In this document: positions 9,397 through 18,361 of the stretch, piece by piece
How the letters are laid out: every line of letters starts with the position of its first letter
Position numbering within the stretch: the stretch's first letter is position 1
Assembly (NCBI GenBank): GCA_012719135.1
Contig: JAAYAW010000060.1
Location: 1 to 64,000, forward strand
DNA length: 64,000 bases
Direction: 5' to 3'
DNA from: Chloroflexota bacterium
Lineage (GTDB): Bacteria > Chloroflexota > Anaerolineae > UBA1429
Translations under genes and position numbers: made by a program
Notes under the pieces: model-generated
Databases searched by the model: none
Told to the model about the DNA's origin: nothing
Seen by the model: the letters and a program-made list of their open reading frames with translations, nothing else

Positions 9397-10623
9397 TCAG
9401 GGCATGATTCTCTTGAACAGGCTCCGGATGATTCCCCAGGCCGTGCGATCCACCCGCAGAGCAACCGGCGCAGGTTTTTCGCCCGCCGCCTTCATTCCCC
9501 ACAGGAGCAGCCCCACAGCGGTCGCGTAGGCGGGATTGCTGATCGCCTCCACCACCCCATGAAGGCGATGAGGAATGCCTAACCGGACCGGCATCTGCAG
9601 CTGCCGCGCCGCCACGTCCCGGATTCCGCGCAGATCCGCCGTACCGCCGGTCAGGACGATGCCCGCCGGGAGCAGATCGTCATATCCCGATCGCCTGATA
9701 TCCCGCGCAATGAGGCTGAACATCTCCTCAACCCGTGCCTCCACGATCTCGCACAGATCGCGCCGGGAAAGCTTGGCCATGGTCTCGTGTCCAAAGACGC
9801 TCAGCTCGATCTCGTCAGCCTCATCTACCTCGCTCGGCACCGCATGAGCATACCGCACTTTCGCCTCTTCTGCAGCCGTGAAAGGCGTACGCAGCAGCAG
9901 AGCGATATCGTTGGAGATGTGGTTGCCCCCCAGGTCAAAGACCATCGTCTCCCAGACGCTGCCGTCCAGATACGTCGCGAGATCGGTGGTGCCCCCGCCG
10001 ATATCGATCAGCACCACACCCATGCGGCCCTCTTCCTCGTTCAGCACGGCCAGCGCCGAGGCCAATGGCTGGAAGACCGATTCGACCACCTTGATCTGGT
10101 TCCGCTCTACGCAGTGTTCCAGGTTCTGGATGCAGGTTTCTGATCCGGTAACGATATGCGCCTCGACTTCGAGCCGGTAGCCCATCAAGCCAATCGGGTT
10201 CTTGATCCCCGCCTGGCCATCGATGATGTACTCGCGTGGAATCGTGTGCAGGATGCGCCGATTATGTGGCGTCGCGATCGCCTCAGCGTCCTCCATCACG
10301 CGCTCGATGTCCTCACGGTCCACCGGGCGATCACCCCGCCCGATCGATACCGAACCACGATTGTTCTGCGATGAAATGTGGCTCCCACTGATCCCGAGAT
10401 ACGCCTCAGAGATCGTATAGTGAGCCATGCTCTGGGCCTTACGGACCGATTCCTCGATGGAGCGCGTCGCCACATCGATGTCCGTGATCACCCCCCGACG
10501 AACGCCTCGGGAGGGCACTACGCCCATACCGATCACGTTCAGCAGGCCGTTCTCGCCCACTCTGCCGATCAGCGTGCAGATTTTGGTCGAACCAACATCG
10601 ATGCCGGCTATGATGCGTTCCAC
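9397..10623 (-). CDS. ftsA: Cell division protein FtsA
   Basis: The actin-like membrane tether for FtsZ. The ORF track gives 536 aa, but its first 128 residues are an arginine-rich translation of the ftsQ gene in another frame. I place the start at the GTG of VERIIAGIDVGSTKICTLIG, preceded by GGAGG, giving 408 aa, which matches the family. Visible landmarks are the phosphate-1 motif GIDVGSTK, the SHS2-type 1C region, VLIDIGGGTTDLA, and GIVLTGGTADLRGI near the C-terminus. The last residues (WGIIRSLFKRIMP) look like the amphipathic membrane-targeting helix. It sits 14 bp after ftsQ. Confidence 0.95.
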   Translation of the reverse strand: MERIIAGIDVGSTKICTLIGRVGENGLLNVIGMGVVPSRGVRRGVITDIDVATRSIEESVRKAQSMAHYTISEAYLGISGSHISSQNNRGSVSIGRGDRPVDREDIERVMEDAEAIATPHNRRILHTIPREYIIDGQAGIKNPIGLMGYRLEVEAHIVTGSETCIQNLEHCVERNQIKVVESVFQPLASALAVLNEEEGRMGVVLIDIGGGTTDLATYLDGSVWETMVFDLGGNHISNDIALLLRTPFTAAEEAKVRYAHAVPSEVDEADEIELSVFGHETMAKLSRRDLCEIVEARVEEMFSLIARDIRRSGYDDLLPAGIVLTGGTADLRGIRDVAARQLQMPVRLGIPHRLHGVVEAISNPAYATAVGLLLWGMKAAGEKPAPVALRVDRTAWGIIRSLFKRIMP

Positions 10624-10637
10624 TATGGTCTTGCCTC

Positions 10638-11438
10638 CTATCCCGCGATCAGCTTGACGGCGGGGCGCCGCTCGTTCTTCAAATCGATATACTCTACTTG
10701 TGTTCCTTCGCGCATGAGGGCGGCGGTAAGCTCTCGAAGCACGATCACCTTGTGGTCCGCATCGCCTTTGGTGCCCAGGTAGACGGGCCAGCCTGCCGTG
10801 GTGACACGGACGATCAGCCCATCTTCGAGAGTGTACTCGAATTCCCGTACCCCGGGCAGCGCCGTAACCATCGCGCCAACATAGTCCCAGGGCACCCCGG
10901 CGATCATGCTTCCTTCCACCACCGGCAGTCCGCTGTGATCGTGCACCACCGGGAGGGAGCCGAGCCGAGCCGCGATGCCGAGTACTGCGCCCTGCCCGTC
11001 GATCCACCAGTGCGTCCCCTGGTTCTCCCAGAGCAGTAAGGCGCCCTTCTCACTCACTGCGATGCGTACGTGATCGGGCAGCTTGGCCTGCACCCGCACT
11101 CGATCAAAACAGCCGAACGCTTCGGCCACCTGTCTCTCAACGCGGTGGGCATCCACCAGAAAGATCGGTACCCCAGTCAGATTCGCAGCCGCCACGATGG
11201 CCTGAGCCTCGACCAGCGTAGCCCCCTCCACATCCACCGAACGTACGCGAAAGCGGCCATCCAGCAGAAACACCCCGAGCAACAGGCACGACAGAATCAG
11301 CAGGGCCGCGCTGAACCACCGCGCGCCGTGCCCGGAGGACCCCATTCTTGTCCTGTCTGGCAGCGCGACCGTGGGCGCCTCCGCCATCAGGCGTCTTTGC
11401 GAACGAGTCGCTCGATTAGGGAACCTTCTCGTCATCAT
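10638..11438 (-). CDS. ftsQ: Cell division protein FtsQ/DivIB
   Basis: A bitopic membrane protein of the divisome, 266 aa. A basic cytoplasmic tail of about 35 residues precedes one transmembrane helix (WFSAALLILSCLLLGVFLL). A POTRA domain then starts at FRVRSVDVEGATLVEAQAIV, followed by the FtsQ beta domain. Sequence identity in this family is low, so the call rests on topology, the POTRA pattern and the position between ddl and ftsA. It begins five bases after the ddl stop. Confidence 0.9.
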   Translation of the reverse strand: MMTRRFPNRATRSQRRLMAEAPTVALPDRTRMGSSGHGARWFSAALLILSCLLLGVFLLDGRFRVRSVDVEGATLVEAQAIVAAANLTGVPIFLVDAHRVERQVAEAFGCFDRVRVQAKLPDHVRIAVSEKGALLLWENQGTHWWIDGQGAVLGIAARLGSLPVVHDHSGLPVVEGSMIAGVPWDYVGAMVTALPGVREFEYTLEDGLIVRVTTAGWPVYLGTKGDADHKVIVLRELTAALMREGTQVEYIDLKNERRPAVKLIAG

Positions 11439-11443
11439 CCGCC

Positions 11444-12562
11444 CTAGTGATCATGCTCGTAACGGGTCCGCGAACGCCGTTTGTCCTCGCGCCTCTCCAT
11501 GGCCAGTTCGATCAGTCTGTCCAACAGCCGAGCGTACGGCAGGCCGCTGGCCTCCCACAACTTGGGATACATGCTGATCTCGGTAAAGCCCGGGATGGTG
11601 TTGAGCTCGTTGACATACAGTCTCCCCGTTGCCCGCTCCAAGAAAAAGTCCACCCTGGCCATCCCGGCACAATCGATCGCGGCAAAGGCCTTGAGGGCCA
11701 GCACTTGCACCTCTCGCGTCTGGGCTTCATCCAGTGGCGCGGGGATCAGCAGCCCCGAGGCGTTATCCACGTACTTGGCGTGATAGTCGTAGAACTCGTT
11801 CGAGGGGACGACCTCGCCCGGCAGCGAAGCGATCGGATCATCGTTTCCAAGGACGGCGCATTCGATCTCGCGGGCATCGATGCCGGCCTCGATCACGATC
11901 TTTCGATCAAAGCGCGCCGCCAGTGCCAGGCCGCTCAGGAGCTCCTCACGATCGTGGGCCTTGGCCACGCCAACGCTGGAGCCTGCGTTGGCCGGCTTGG
12001 TAAACATGGGGTAGGCCAGCCGCCCCTCGATCTCCTCCACCACGGCATCCGGCTCCGCCAACCAATGTGATCGCAGGATAGCGACATAGTCCACAATCGG
12101 GATGCCATGGGCCCTCAGGACCGCCTTCTGAATCACCTTGTCCATGCCGACCGCAGAGCCGAGCACATCGCCGCCCACATAGGCGAGGTCCGCCAGCTCC
12201 AGCAGCCCCTGAACTGTTCCGTCCTCGCCGTACGTCCCATGCAGGACGGGAAAGACCACGTCAACCACCGGGAAGCGGGCCTTTGTCGTCCCGGGCACCA
12301 ACTCACGGCGTCTCAACGCGGCAGGGAGCTCCTCGTTAGCGTTCTCACACGGCTCCGGTGAGGCATCGTTCGCCACGCCCTCCGTTAGGAGGGCCATGGG
12401 ATCGCCTTGAGTGATCCACCGTCCCGTCTGATCGATACCGATTGAGAACACCTCATACTTGTCCTTGTCCAAAGCGGCCATCACAGAGCGCGCCGAGGCC
12501 AACGACACCTCGTGCTCTCCAGAGCGCCCGCCAAACAGCACAGCGACTCGGATTCTGCTCAT
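11444..12562 (-). CDS. ddl: D-alanine--D-alanine ligase
   Basis: Joins two D-alanines with ATP for the peptidoglycan stem peptide. I start at MSRIRVAVLFGGRSGEHEVS, giving 372 aa; the ORF track version adds 16 unlikely residues that overlap murB. The ATP-grasp features are clear: the N-terminal GGRSGEHEVSLASA, the TKPANAGSSVGVAKA nucleotide region, and the metal and catalytic end RVDFFLERATGRLYVNELNTIPGFT. The phenylalanine/tyrosine-type loop suggests D-Ala-D-Ala and not D-Ala-D-Lac, but this is inference. It sits four bases after the murB stop. Confidence 0.96.
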   Translation of the reverse strand: MSRIRVAVLFGGRSGEHEVSLASARSVMAALDKDKYEVFSIGIDQTGRWITQGDPMALLTEGVANDASPEPCENANEELPAALRRRELVPGTTKARFPVVDVVFPVLHGTYGEDGTVQGLLELADLAYVGGDVLGSAVGMDKVIQKAVLRAHGIPIVDYVAILRSHWLAEPDAVVEEIEGRLAYPMFTKPANAGSSVGVAKAHDREELLSGLALAARFDRKIVIEAGIDAREIECAVLGNDDPIASLPGEVVPSNEFYDYHAKYVDNASGLLIPAPLDEAQTREVQVLALKAFAAIDCAGMARVDFFLERATGRLYVNELNTIPGFTEISMYPKLWEASGLPYARLLDRLIELAMERREDKRRSRTRYEHDH

Positions 12563-12566
12563 ATCG

Positions 12567-13541
12567 TCACGATGTCCTCTCCGGATGCCCTGCTTCCACA
12601 CGCAGCCCATCGCCCGGCCAGTCTCCGATCAGCTGGATCTCAGGCTCGAGCCGCTGGGCCAGGTCCCGCCAGACGCGTTCCTGAACATAGAGGATCAACC
12701 TCGCGATATCTTCAGCCGTGGCCGATCCTGTGTTCATGATAAAGTTCGCATGCCTTTCAGAGACTTGCGCGCCGCCGATGCGGTATCCCTTCAGGCCGGC
12801 CTGCTCGATGAGGAACCCCGCCGGATAGTGCTCTGTTCTCATAAAGGTGCTCCCCGCACACGCGCCTCTCGGCGTATGCGCCAGGCGCTGCTCGGTCACC
12901 GCGCGCGCCCTCTCCCGCAACTCGTCCGCATCGCCCGGACGCAAGGCAAGCCGCGCCTCGAGAACGATGGTTCTGGGCTTTGCAGGATCCTCCCGCTTGA
13001 GCGCACTCGTGCGGTAGCCATAGTGGAGTGCCTCGCGCGGTGCGCGCTCAACACGTCCGTCGGCCCGCAACAGGACAGCCTCGACCAGGATATCTCCCAC
13101 GTATCCCCCGTAGGCACCGGCGTTGCCCACCACCGCACCGCCCAGCGTACCTGGGATTCCAACGGCCCACTCCAGGCCCGCCCAGCCGGCCTTTACCGTC
13201 TCGCCCGCCAGTTCGCAAAAGAGACAGCCCGATTCTGCCCGCAGGAGCCCCTCGTCACTGATCTGGTGATCGCGGCATTCGTTGATGATCACCAGCCCGC
13301 GTACCCCCCTATCGGAGACGAGTACATTCGTGCCGCTGCCGAGGACCAGGCAGGCTACTTCGGCCTCTCTGGCCAGGCGCACCCAGCTCACGAGATCCTC
13401 GACGCGCTGGGCCACGGCAAGAAGGTCGGCGCTTCCGCCCACGCCGAAGGAGGTATAGCCCGCCAAGGGTACATCGGCCGTCACCCGGTCGCCGTATCCG
13501 GCTCTTGCCATCGCCTCCACAAACCGGCGCAATCCGATCAC
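12567..13541 (-). CDS. murB: UDP-N-acetylenolpyruvoylglucosamine reductase
   Basis: An FAD enzyme that reduces UDP-GlcNAc-enolpyruvate to UDP-MurNAc with NADPH, 324 aa. FAD-binding motifs are GYTSFGVGGSADLLAVA and VLGSGTNVLVSDRGVRGLVI, followed by GIPGTLGGAVVGNAGAYG. The catalytic serine region RGACAGSTFMR and the C-terminal glutamate region near IQLIGDW are present. It begins with GTG overlapping the murC stop by four bases (GTGA), so the two are translationally coupled. Confidence 0.97.
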   Translation of the reverse strand: MIGLRRFVEAMARAGYGDRVTADVPLAGYTSFGVGGSADLLAVAQRVEDLVSWVRLAREAEVACLVLGSGTNVLVSDRGVRGLVIINECRDHQISDEGLLRAESGCLFCELAGETVKAGWAGLEWAVGIPGTLGGAVVGNAGAYGGYVGDILVEAVLLRADGRVERAPREALHYGYRTSALKREDPAKPRTIVLEARLALRPGDADELRERARAVTEQRLAHTPRGACAGSTFMRTEHYPAGFLIEQAGLKGYRIGGAQVSERHANFIMNTGSATAEDIARLILYVQERVWRDLAQRLEPEIQLIGDWPGDGLRVEAGHPERTS

Positions 13542-14935
13542 TGCGTCCGCTCCTTCAAGGCATCCAGAACGTGCTCGCCGATCAGATATCCGTCGCCCGC
13601 GCCAAGCGTGAGCAGCACGTCCCCGGGCCTCAAGTCCTCGAGCAACGACGCTTCAACGCTGCGGCTCTCTGCAACATGGCGTACCGCCGGATGGTCGATT
13701 GCCTGGACCAGCGCCGCTGCGTCGTTCGCGCCATGCACCTCACGGCTGCGCGCAGCGTAGACATCGGTCACAATCACAGCATCGGCATCGGCCAGACAGG
13801 TCCTAAACCCCTCCCACAGAGCTTGTAGTCGGCTGAAGGTATGCGGCTGCACGACAGCCCAGATCCGCCGGTGGCCGTACCGCAGCCGCGCTGCAGCCAG
13901 CGTGGCCGCGATCTCCGTCGGATGGTGCCCGTAGTCATCCACCACCGTCACACCCCAAGCCTCTCCCTTGACCTCAAAGCGCCGCCGCACGCCCTTGTAC
14001 TGGGATAGAGCTTGGCCAGCGACCAGCGGCTCGATACCACATTGCTCCGCGACGATCAGAGCGGCCGCCGCATTCAAAGCGTTGTGCACGCCGGGCAGGT
14101 AGAGCGAGCATTCCGCCCACGAGCAGCCGCCGCGGTCGACTCGCAGGTCAACGCCTCCGCGGCTGTTGGGCACCACATTGTCCACCCGGTACTCCGCTTG
14201 TGAAGCCAGCCCGTAACCCAGCGCCTCAAGGCCTTGCTCATCGAGCAGCCGCTGAACCTGTGGCCCGTCGATGCAGGCAACGAGCGCTCCGCCCGGACGG
14301 ATTCGACCGACGAACTCTCCATAGGCCGAACGCATGTCATCGATCCCCGAGTAGCAATCTGGATGATCCATCTCTATGGTCGTAATCACGGCAATCTCTG
14401 GGTTCAGGCCGTGAAACATGCGTCCGTACTCGTCAGCTTCGATAACGAACCACTCACCAGAGCCCGCTTGTGCGTTGGTCCCGAGATCCTGAAGCACGCC
14501 TCCGACGATGAATCCCGGATCGTACCCCGCTTTGCGGAGGGCACACACGATCATGCCCGACGTGGTCGTCTTCCCGTGCGTACCGGCAACCGCTATGACC
14601 CGATTGCCTGCGAGAAGGGGCGCCAGAAACGCGCGCCGATCGAGCACGGGGATACCTCGCCTGACGCTCTCCTGCACTTCGACGTTGTCCGCGGGCACTG
14701 CCGACGATACCAGCACCAGTTCGGCGCCGACGACGGACCCCTCGCAGTGCCCGATGGTGATCCGAACCCCCTCGCGAGCGAGTTCATCCGTGATCGCGGA
14801 CGACCGTGCGTCCGATCCGCTTACGCTATGCCCACGCATGACGAGAACACGGGCGATGGCCGATAGGCCGATGCCCCCGATCCCGATCAGATGGATGCGT
14901 TCCGGTAACAACACGCCAACTCCGTTTCCAGCCAC
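13538..14935 (-). CDS. murC: UDP-N-acetylmuramate--L-alanine ligase
   Basis: Adds L-alanine to UDP-MurNAc, 465 aa. The three Mur ligase domains are complete: an N-terminal Rossmann-like domain (LIGIGGIGLSAIARVL), the P-loop VAGTHGKTTTSGMI with the MurC-type GTHGKTTT, and a C-terminal domain with VVDDYGHHPTEIAATL. The GTG start follows the CvpA-like stop without any gap. The order murG, two membrane genes, murC is unusual; murC normally follows murG directly. Confidence 0.97.
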   Translation of the reverse strand: MAGNGVGVLLPERIHLIGIGGIGLSAIARVLVMRGHSVSGSDARSSAITDELAREGVRITIGHCEGSVVGAELVLVSSAVPADNVEVQESVRRGIPVLDRRAFLAPLLAGNRVIAVAGTHGKTTTSGMIVCALRKAGYDPGFIVGGVLQDLGTNAQAGSGEWFVIEADEYGRMFHGLNPEIAVITTIEMDHPDCYSGIDDMRSAYGEFVGRIRPGGALVACIDGPQVQRLLDEQGLEALGYGLASQAEYRVDNVVPNSRGGVDLRVDRGGCSWAECSLYLPGVHNALNAAAALIVAEQCGIEPLVAGQALSQYKGVRRRFEVKGEAWGVTVVDDYGHHPTEIAATLAAARLRYGHRRIWAVVQPHTFSRLQALWEGFRTCLADADAVIVTDVYAARSREVHGANDAAALVQAIDHPAVRHVAESRSVEASLLEDLRPGDVLLTLGAGDGYLIGEHVLDALKERTQ

Positions 14936-15493
14936 TCAGCGAATCACACGTGCAATCAACAGAAACAGGGCCAGGTACAGCAGCCAGCTCTGCCCCAGAA
15001 AGAGCGTCTGGCCCAGCAGATTGAGCGGAAGGTAGGCTATCAGCGACTGCGCCTTCTCAGAGAGCGCATCGGCCCGCAGCCCCAGAAAGCCGATCGCATA
15101 GTCCCACCGATCCAGGTAATACCAGATCGAGCCCACGGCCAGATAGCCGTTCACTGCACCGGTGATGAGGCCCAGTCCCATCCCGAGCGCTCCTCCCAGC
15201 CGCTCGCCCCGAAACGAGAGCGTTTCGCCCGCATAGGAGATAAAGGCGGCGGACACGATGACGAGAACAAAGAACCAGGTCTGCCCGGCTTGGACGCGAG
15301 CGGTCTGAAGGGCGTCGCCAGAAGCAAGGATGCGGCCCAGTCCCTGTTCCAGAAGGGGCTCCAACAGATGCAGCGCCAACAACACAATCACCAGTACGGT
15401 GGTAACACCCAACTCTCGCAGAAACCCGCGCACAAGCCCGATGAGGGCAAACATGAGGACGAGCGCTCCGAAGAGGACCTCAATCGGTGCCAC
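14936..15493 (-). CDS. CvpA-like integral membrane protein (first of two in the dcw cluster)
   Basis: A 185-aa hydrophobic protein with about four or five predicted transmembrane helices. Near the N-terminus it has GLVRGFLRELG, matching the G-x-x-RG-x-x-RE pattern of the CvpA/colicin V production family. The GTG start has GAGGAGG at ideal spacing. It abuts murC downstream and lies nine bases after a second CvpA-like gene. In enterobacteria CvpA affects envelope permeability and colicin V export; here the position suggests a wall or division role, which is inference. No catalytic motif is visible. Confidence 0.7.
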   Translation of the reverse strand: MAPIEVLFGALVLMFALIGLVRGFLRELGVTTVLVIVLLALHLLEPLLEQGLGRILASGDALQTARVQAGQTWFFVLVIVSAAFISYAGETLSFRGERLGGALGMGLGLITGAVNGYLAVGSIWYYLDRWDYAIGFLGLRADALSEKAQSLIAYLPLNLLGQTLFLGQSWLLYLALFLLIARVIR

Positions 15494-15502
15494 AGTGCCT
15501 CC

Positions 15503-16120
15503 TCACCCCTCGCCTCGGGCATGCCCCGAGGCGCTGTACAGGCCAAAGGCGATCAGGACGACCACCAGAACGACTACCATCTGAATCCGAAAGGCGCTGC
15601 CGGATAGGGTCTGCTGCACCTGCCCGCTCGACAGGGCGATCGTCGCCGTCGGTGCGGGAAAGACGATGGGCAACAGAATGTACAGCAGCGCCACGCCGTT
15701 CAGCAGCCCAACGAGCATCCCCAGCAGGCCATCGATGATCCCGGTCCGCGGACGTGCGAGCCGCCGGCCAACCAGGTACGAGGCCCCAAGAAAGCCCGCC
15801 AGCAGCGACAGCCTCAGGGTCCCGCGGTTCTTGTCTGTCTCGATGAGCGGCGGGGCCTCCCGCACCTCCTGCCACACGGCCGAGGGATTCTCCGCGCTCA
15901 GGCCGCCCGCTCGCGCAAAGCGCTGCAGGTAGTAGAAGCGGTTGATAGGTTCCTCCAACGCGTCCGCCAAAAAGCCGGTCACAGCGATCGCCAACAGCAG
16001 AGCGCCCAGCACATAGAGCTCCCGCCGTACGCCGCGCTTGAGCCCGACCAGCCCAAACACACCGGCAAAGCCAGCGATTACCACGTACTGGTTGAGCGTC
16101 CATCCTGTTAGGCCGTCCAC
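15503..16120 (-). CDS. CvpA-like integral membrane protein (second of two in the dcw cluster)
   Basis: 205 aa with about four or five membrane helices and a soluble loop in the middle (roughly residues 60-100). The N-terminal segment VGLKRGVRRELYVLGALL again fits the CvpA signature. Sequence similarity to its neighbour is low, so they may be old duplicates or just share a fold. The GTG start lies two bases after the murG stop. The C-terminus is a membrane helix ending in a short polar tail. The function is unknown; co-transcription with murG and murC is near certain from spacing. Confidence 0.65.
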   Translation of the reverse strand: MDGLTGWTLNQYVVIAGFAGVFGLVGLKRGVRRELYVLGALLLAIAVTGFLADALEEPINRFYYLQRFARAGGLSAENPSAVWQEVREAPPLIETDKNRGTLRLSLLAGFLGASYLVGRRLARPRTGIIDGLLGMLVGLLNGVALLYILLPIVFPAPTATIALSSGQVQQTLSGSAFRIQMVVVLVVVLIAFGLYSASGHARGEG

Positions 16121-16121
16121 G

Positions 16122-17222
16122 CTACCCCTTACCCGCTATCTCGAAAACGCACTGTGCCAATCGACTGGCAGCCTCCGGCACCGCGATAGCACGCATCGCC
16201 TCTGACATCGCGCGGAGTCTGTCGCCCTGGCTCAAAAGCTCCCGCACAAGCTGCGGCAGCCGTGCCGCAAGCTCGCGATCGGCGAGGACCTCCGCACCAC
16301 CGCGAACGGCCAGATACTCGGCGTTCGCCTGCTGGTGTTGGCCCGCGTAGGGATAGGGCACCAGAATCGCGGGCAGACCAACTGCCGGGAACTCGGCCAG
16401 CGTACTGGCTCCCGCCCGCGCGACCACCAGATCCGCCGCGACCAGCGCATCGGCCATCTCCTCGTGCATATAGGCATAGATCCGATAGTCCGCCCGGCGC
16501 ACCGGGTCGAGAGCCTGTCCCCGTGCGCTCAGCCCTTCGGCATCCGCCGGCCCGCTGACGTGCACGATCTGAGCCAGCGCCAGCAGTTCCTCCAGGTGCG
16601 CCGACACCGCCTCGTTGATAGAGTGGGCACCGGTGCTACCCCCCAGCACGAGCAGCACGGGCCGATTCCCGTCCAGAGAGAGACGAGCTCTTGCCTGGCC
16701 TCGATCGGCCGCCAGGAGCGCCTTTCGAACCGGGTAGCCCGTCACCCGGACCTTGCCCTGCGGCAGATGGCCCGCGACCGAATCGAACGACACGCACACG
16801 CGCTGCGCCAAGCACGCGAGCAGCCTCACGGCCAGACCAGGCTCCATGTCTGGAAGGTAGATCATGGCCGGCGCCCTCAGCATCCACGCCGCCAGCATCA
16901 GCGGCGCTGTCACATAGCCGCCTGTCGAGAACACCACGTCCGGCTTCCACGCCCGGATGATCGCCATCCCCTGCCGCACGCCGCGCACGATCTGCGCCAA
17001 ACTGGCCACCGCCTGAAGAGGCGAACGGCCGCGGAGCGCACCGGCGCTCGTCGAAAAGTAACGGATGCCCTCGCGCTCTACGAGCCCCTGTTCGACACTT
17101 CCCGGACGGCCGACCCAGGCGACCTCCACCGCTTTCTCCGGCCGCGCGCGGAGGCTTTCGATCACGGCAAGAGCCGGATAGACATGGCCTCCCGTACCGC
17201 CGCCGGTAAAGAGCACCTTCAC
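16122..17222 (-). CDS. murG: UDP-GlcNAc:lipid I N-acetylglucosaminyltransferase
   Basis: Converts lipid I to lipid II on the inner membrane face. The track ORF (427 aa) includes 61 spurious residues read from ftsW. The true start is the GTG of VKVLFTGGGTGGHVYPALA, with AAGGAGG seven bases upstream and a four-base overlap with the ftsW stop, giving 366 aa. The GT28 features are the glycine-rich FTGGGTGGHVYPALA and a second loop LVLGGSTGAHSINEAV. The donor-binding region RAGASTLAEFPAVGLPAILVPYP is also present. Confidence 0.96.
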   Translation of the reverse strand: MKVLFTGGGTGGHVYPALAVIESLRARPEKAVEVAWVGRPGSVEQGLVEREGIRYFSTSAGALRGRSPLQAVASLAQIVRGVRQGMAIIRAWKPDVVFSTGGYVTAPLMLAAWMLRAPAMIYLPDMEPGLAVRLLACLAQRVCVSFDSVAGHLPQGKVRVTGYPVRKALLAADRGQARARLSLDGNRPVLLVLGGSTGAHSINEAVSAHLEELLALAQIVHVSGPADAEGLSARGQALDPVRRADYRIYAYMHEEMADALVAADLVVARAGASTLAEFPAVGLPAILVPYPYAGQHQQANAEYLAVRGGAEVLADRELAARLPQLVRELLSQGDRLRAMSEAMRAIAVPEAASRLAQCVFEIAGKG

Positions 17223-18361
17223 TTGGAGGCCTCCTTGCCGGATTTGTGCCCGCTCCGAGAGATGTTGAGCAACACACCGACGGACGCTAGAGCGGTGACG
17301 AGTGAAGAACCGCCGTAACTCATAAAGGGAAGCACCGTCCCCGTCACCGGGGCCGAGTTCGTCGCTACGGCGATCGAAAGGATCGCCTGGAAAGCCGTCC
17401 AGCACACCAGGCCCACAGCGAGTAGTCGCCCATATACGTCCGGTGCGTTCCTGGCGACGAGCAAGCCCCGCCAGACCCAGAGACCGTACAGACCGATGAC
17501 GGCCACGGCACCCAGGAAGCCGAACTCCTCGCAGATGATTGAGAACACAAAGTCGGTATGCGAAAACCGCCCCAGATACAGCTTCTGCTGGCTCTGCCCC
17601 AGACCAACCCCCGTCAGACCTCCGAGAGAGAGCGCACGTAAGGATTGGAGGATTTGGTAACCCTCGTTCATCGGGTCGCTAAACGGCCCCTCCAGCCAGA
17701 TGGTGTACCGCTCTTCCCCATAACCGAACAAGAAGAGAGGAAGAGAGCCGAGAAGCACACCGATCACCATGTAGATGACGAAATGCTTCATGTTGGCGCC
17801 GGCTACAAAGAACATCGCGGACGCCGTGGCAATCAACAATAAGGCCGTGGAGTAATCCGGCTGAAGGATAATCAGTCCCGCCATACCGCCCAGAATGATG
17901 ATAAATGGCACCGTGCCGACGCTGAATCTCCCCAGCTGCGCCCTCTTGGATTCAAGCCAGACGGCGATGTAGATGATCGCACCGAGTTTGGCCACCTCGA
18001 CGGGCTGAATGGAGCCATAGATCACCACATCGTTGGCAGCGGTCGTCATCTCGATCCAGCGCCCTCGCAGCGCCATGGCCACCAGAATCGCCAGGGTTCC
18101 TGCCAGCACCGCGAGCGCCAGTTTCTTGTACAGGTGATAGTCGATAGCCCAGGCCAGCACGAGCCCCGCCAGACCGATGCCGGCATAGCGAAGCTGCTTG
18201 ACAAAGTGATACGTAGGGCCCGTCACGTCGGCCCACCCCATCAGGTGAAAGTGATAGGAGGAGCTGTACACCATGACCAGGCCCACGGCCAGAAGGGCGA
18301 GCGCAATCAACAGCATGCCCCAGTCGGTCCGTGCCAGCCTTCTCGTCAGGCCATCAAGCAT
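17219..18361 (-). CDS. ftsW: SEDS-family glycosyltransferase FtsW
   Basis: A polytopic peptidoglycan polymerase of the SEDS family, 380 aa with about ten membrane helices. It polymerises lipid II at the septum together with the class B PBP. Conserved features are the first helix VGLVMVYSSS, the loop LEGPFSDPMNEGYQILQSLRALSLGGLTGVGLGQSQQK, and the C-terminal LPFMSYGGSSLVTALASVGVLLNIS. It overlaps murD upstream by eight bases and murG downstream by four. Being inside the dcw cluster favours FtsW over RodA. Confidence 0.96.
   Translation of the reverse strand: MLDGLTRRLARTDWGMLLIALALLAVGLVMVYSSSYHFHLMGWADVTGPTYHFVKQLRYAGIGLAGLVLAWAIDYHLYKKLALAVLAGTLAILVAMALRGRWIEMTTAANDVVIYGSIQPVEVAKLGAIIYIAVWLESKRAQLGRFSVGTVPFIIILGGMAGLIILQPDYSTALLLIATASAMFFVAGANMKHFVIYMVIGVLLGSLPLFLFGYGEERYTIWLEGPFSDPMNEGYQILQSLRALSLGGLTGVGLGQSQQKLYLGRFSHTDFVFSIICEEFGFLGAVAVIGLYGLWVWRGLLVARNAPDVYGRLLAVGLVCWTAFQAILSIAVATNSAPVTGTVLPFMSYGGSSLVTALASVGVLLNISRSGHKSGKEASK

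Noticed and set aside
10624-11007. 128-residue N-terminal extension of FtsA
   Set aside because: The extension is ftsQ sequence read in another frame; a GTG with GGAGG gives the normal 408-aa FtsA.
12459-13760. 433-aa plus-strand ORF across ddl, murB and murC
   Set aside because: Runs antisense through three conserved genes; no motif recognised.
17223-17405. 61-residue N-terminal extension of MurG
   Set aside because: Arises from ftsW in another frame; the GTG at 17222 has AAGGAGG and overlaps the ftsW stop by four bases.
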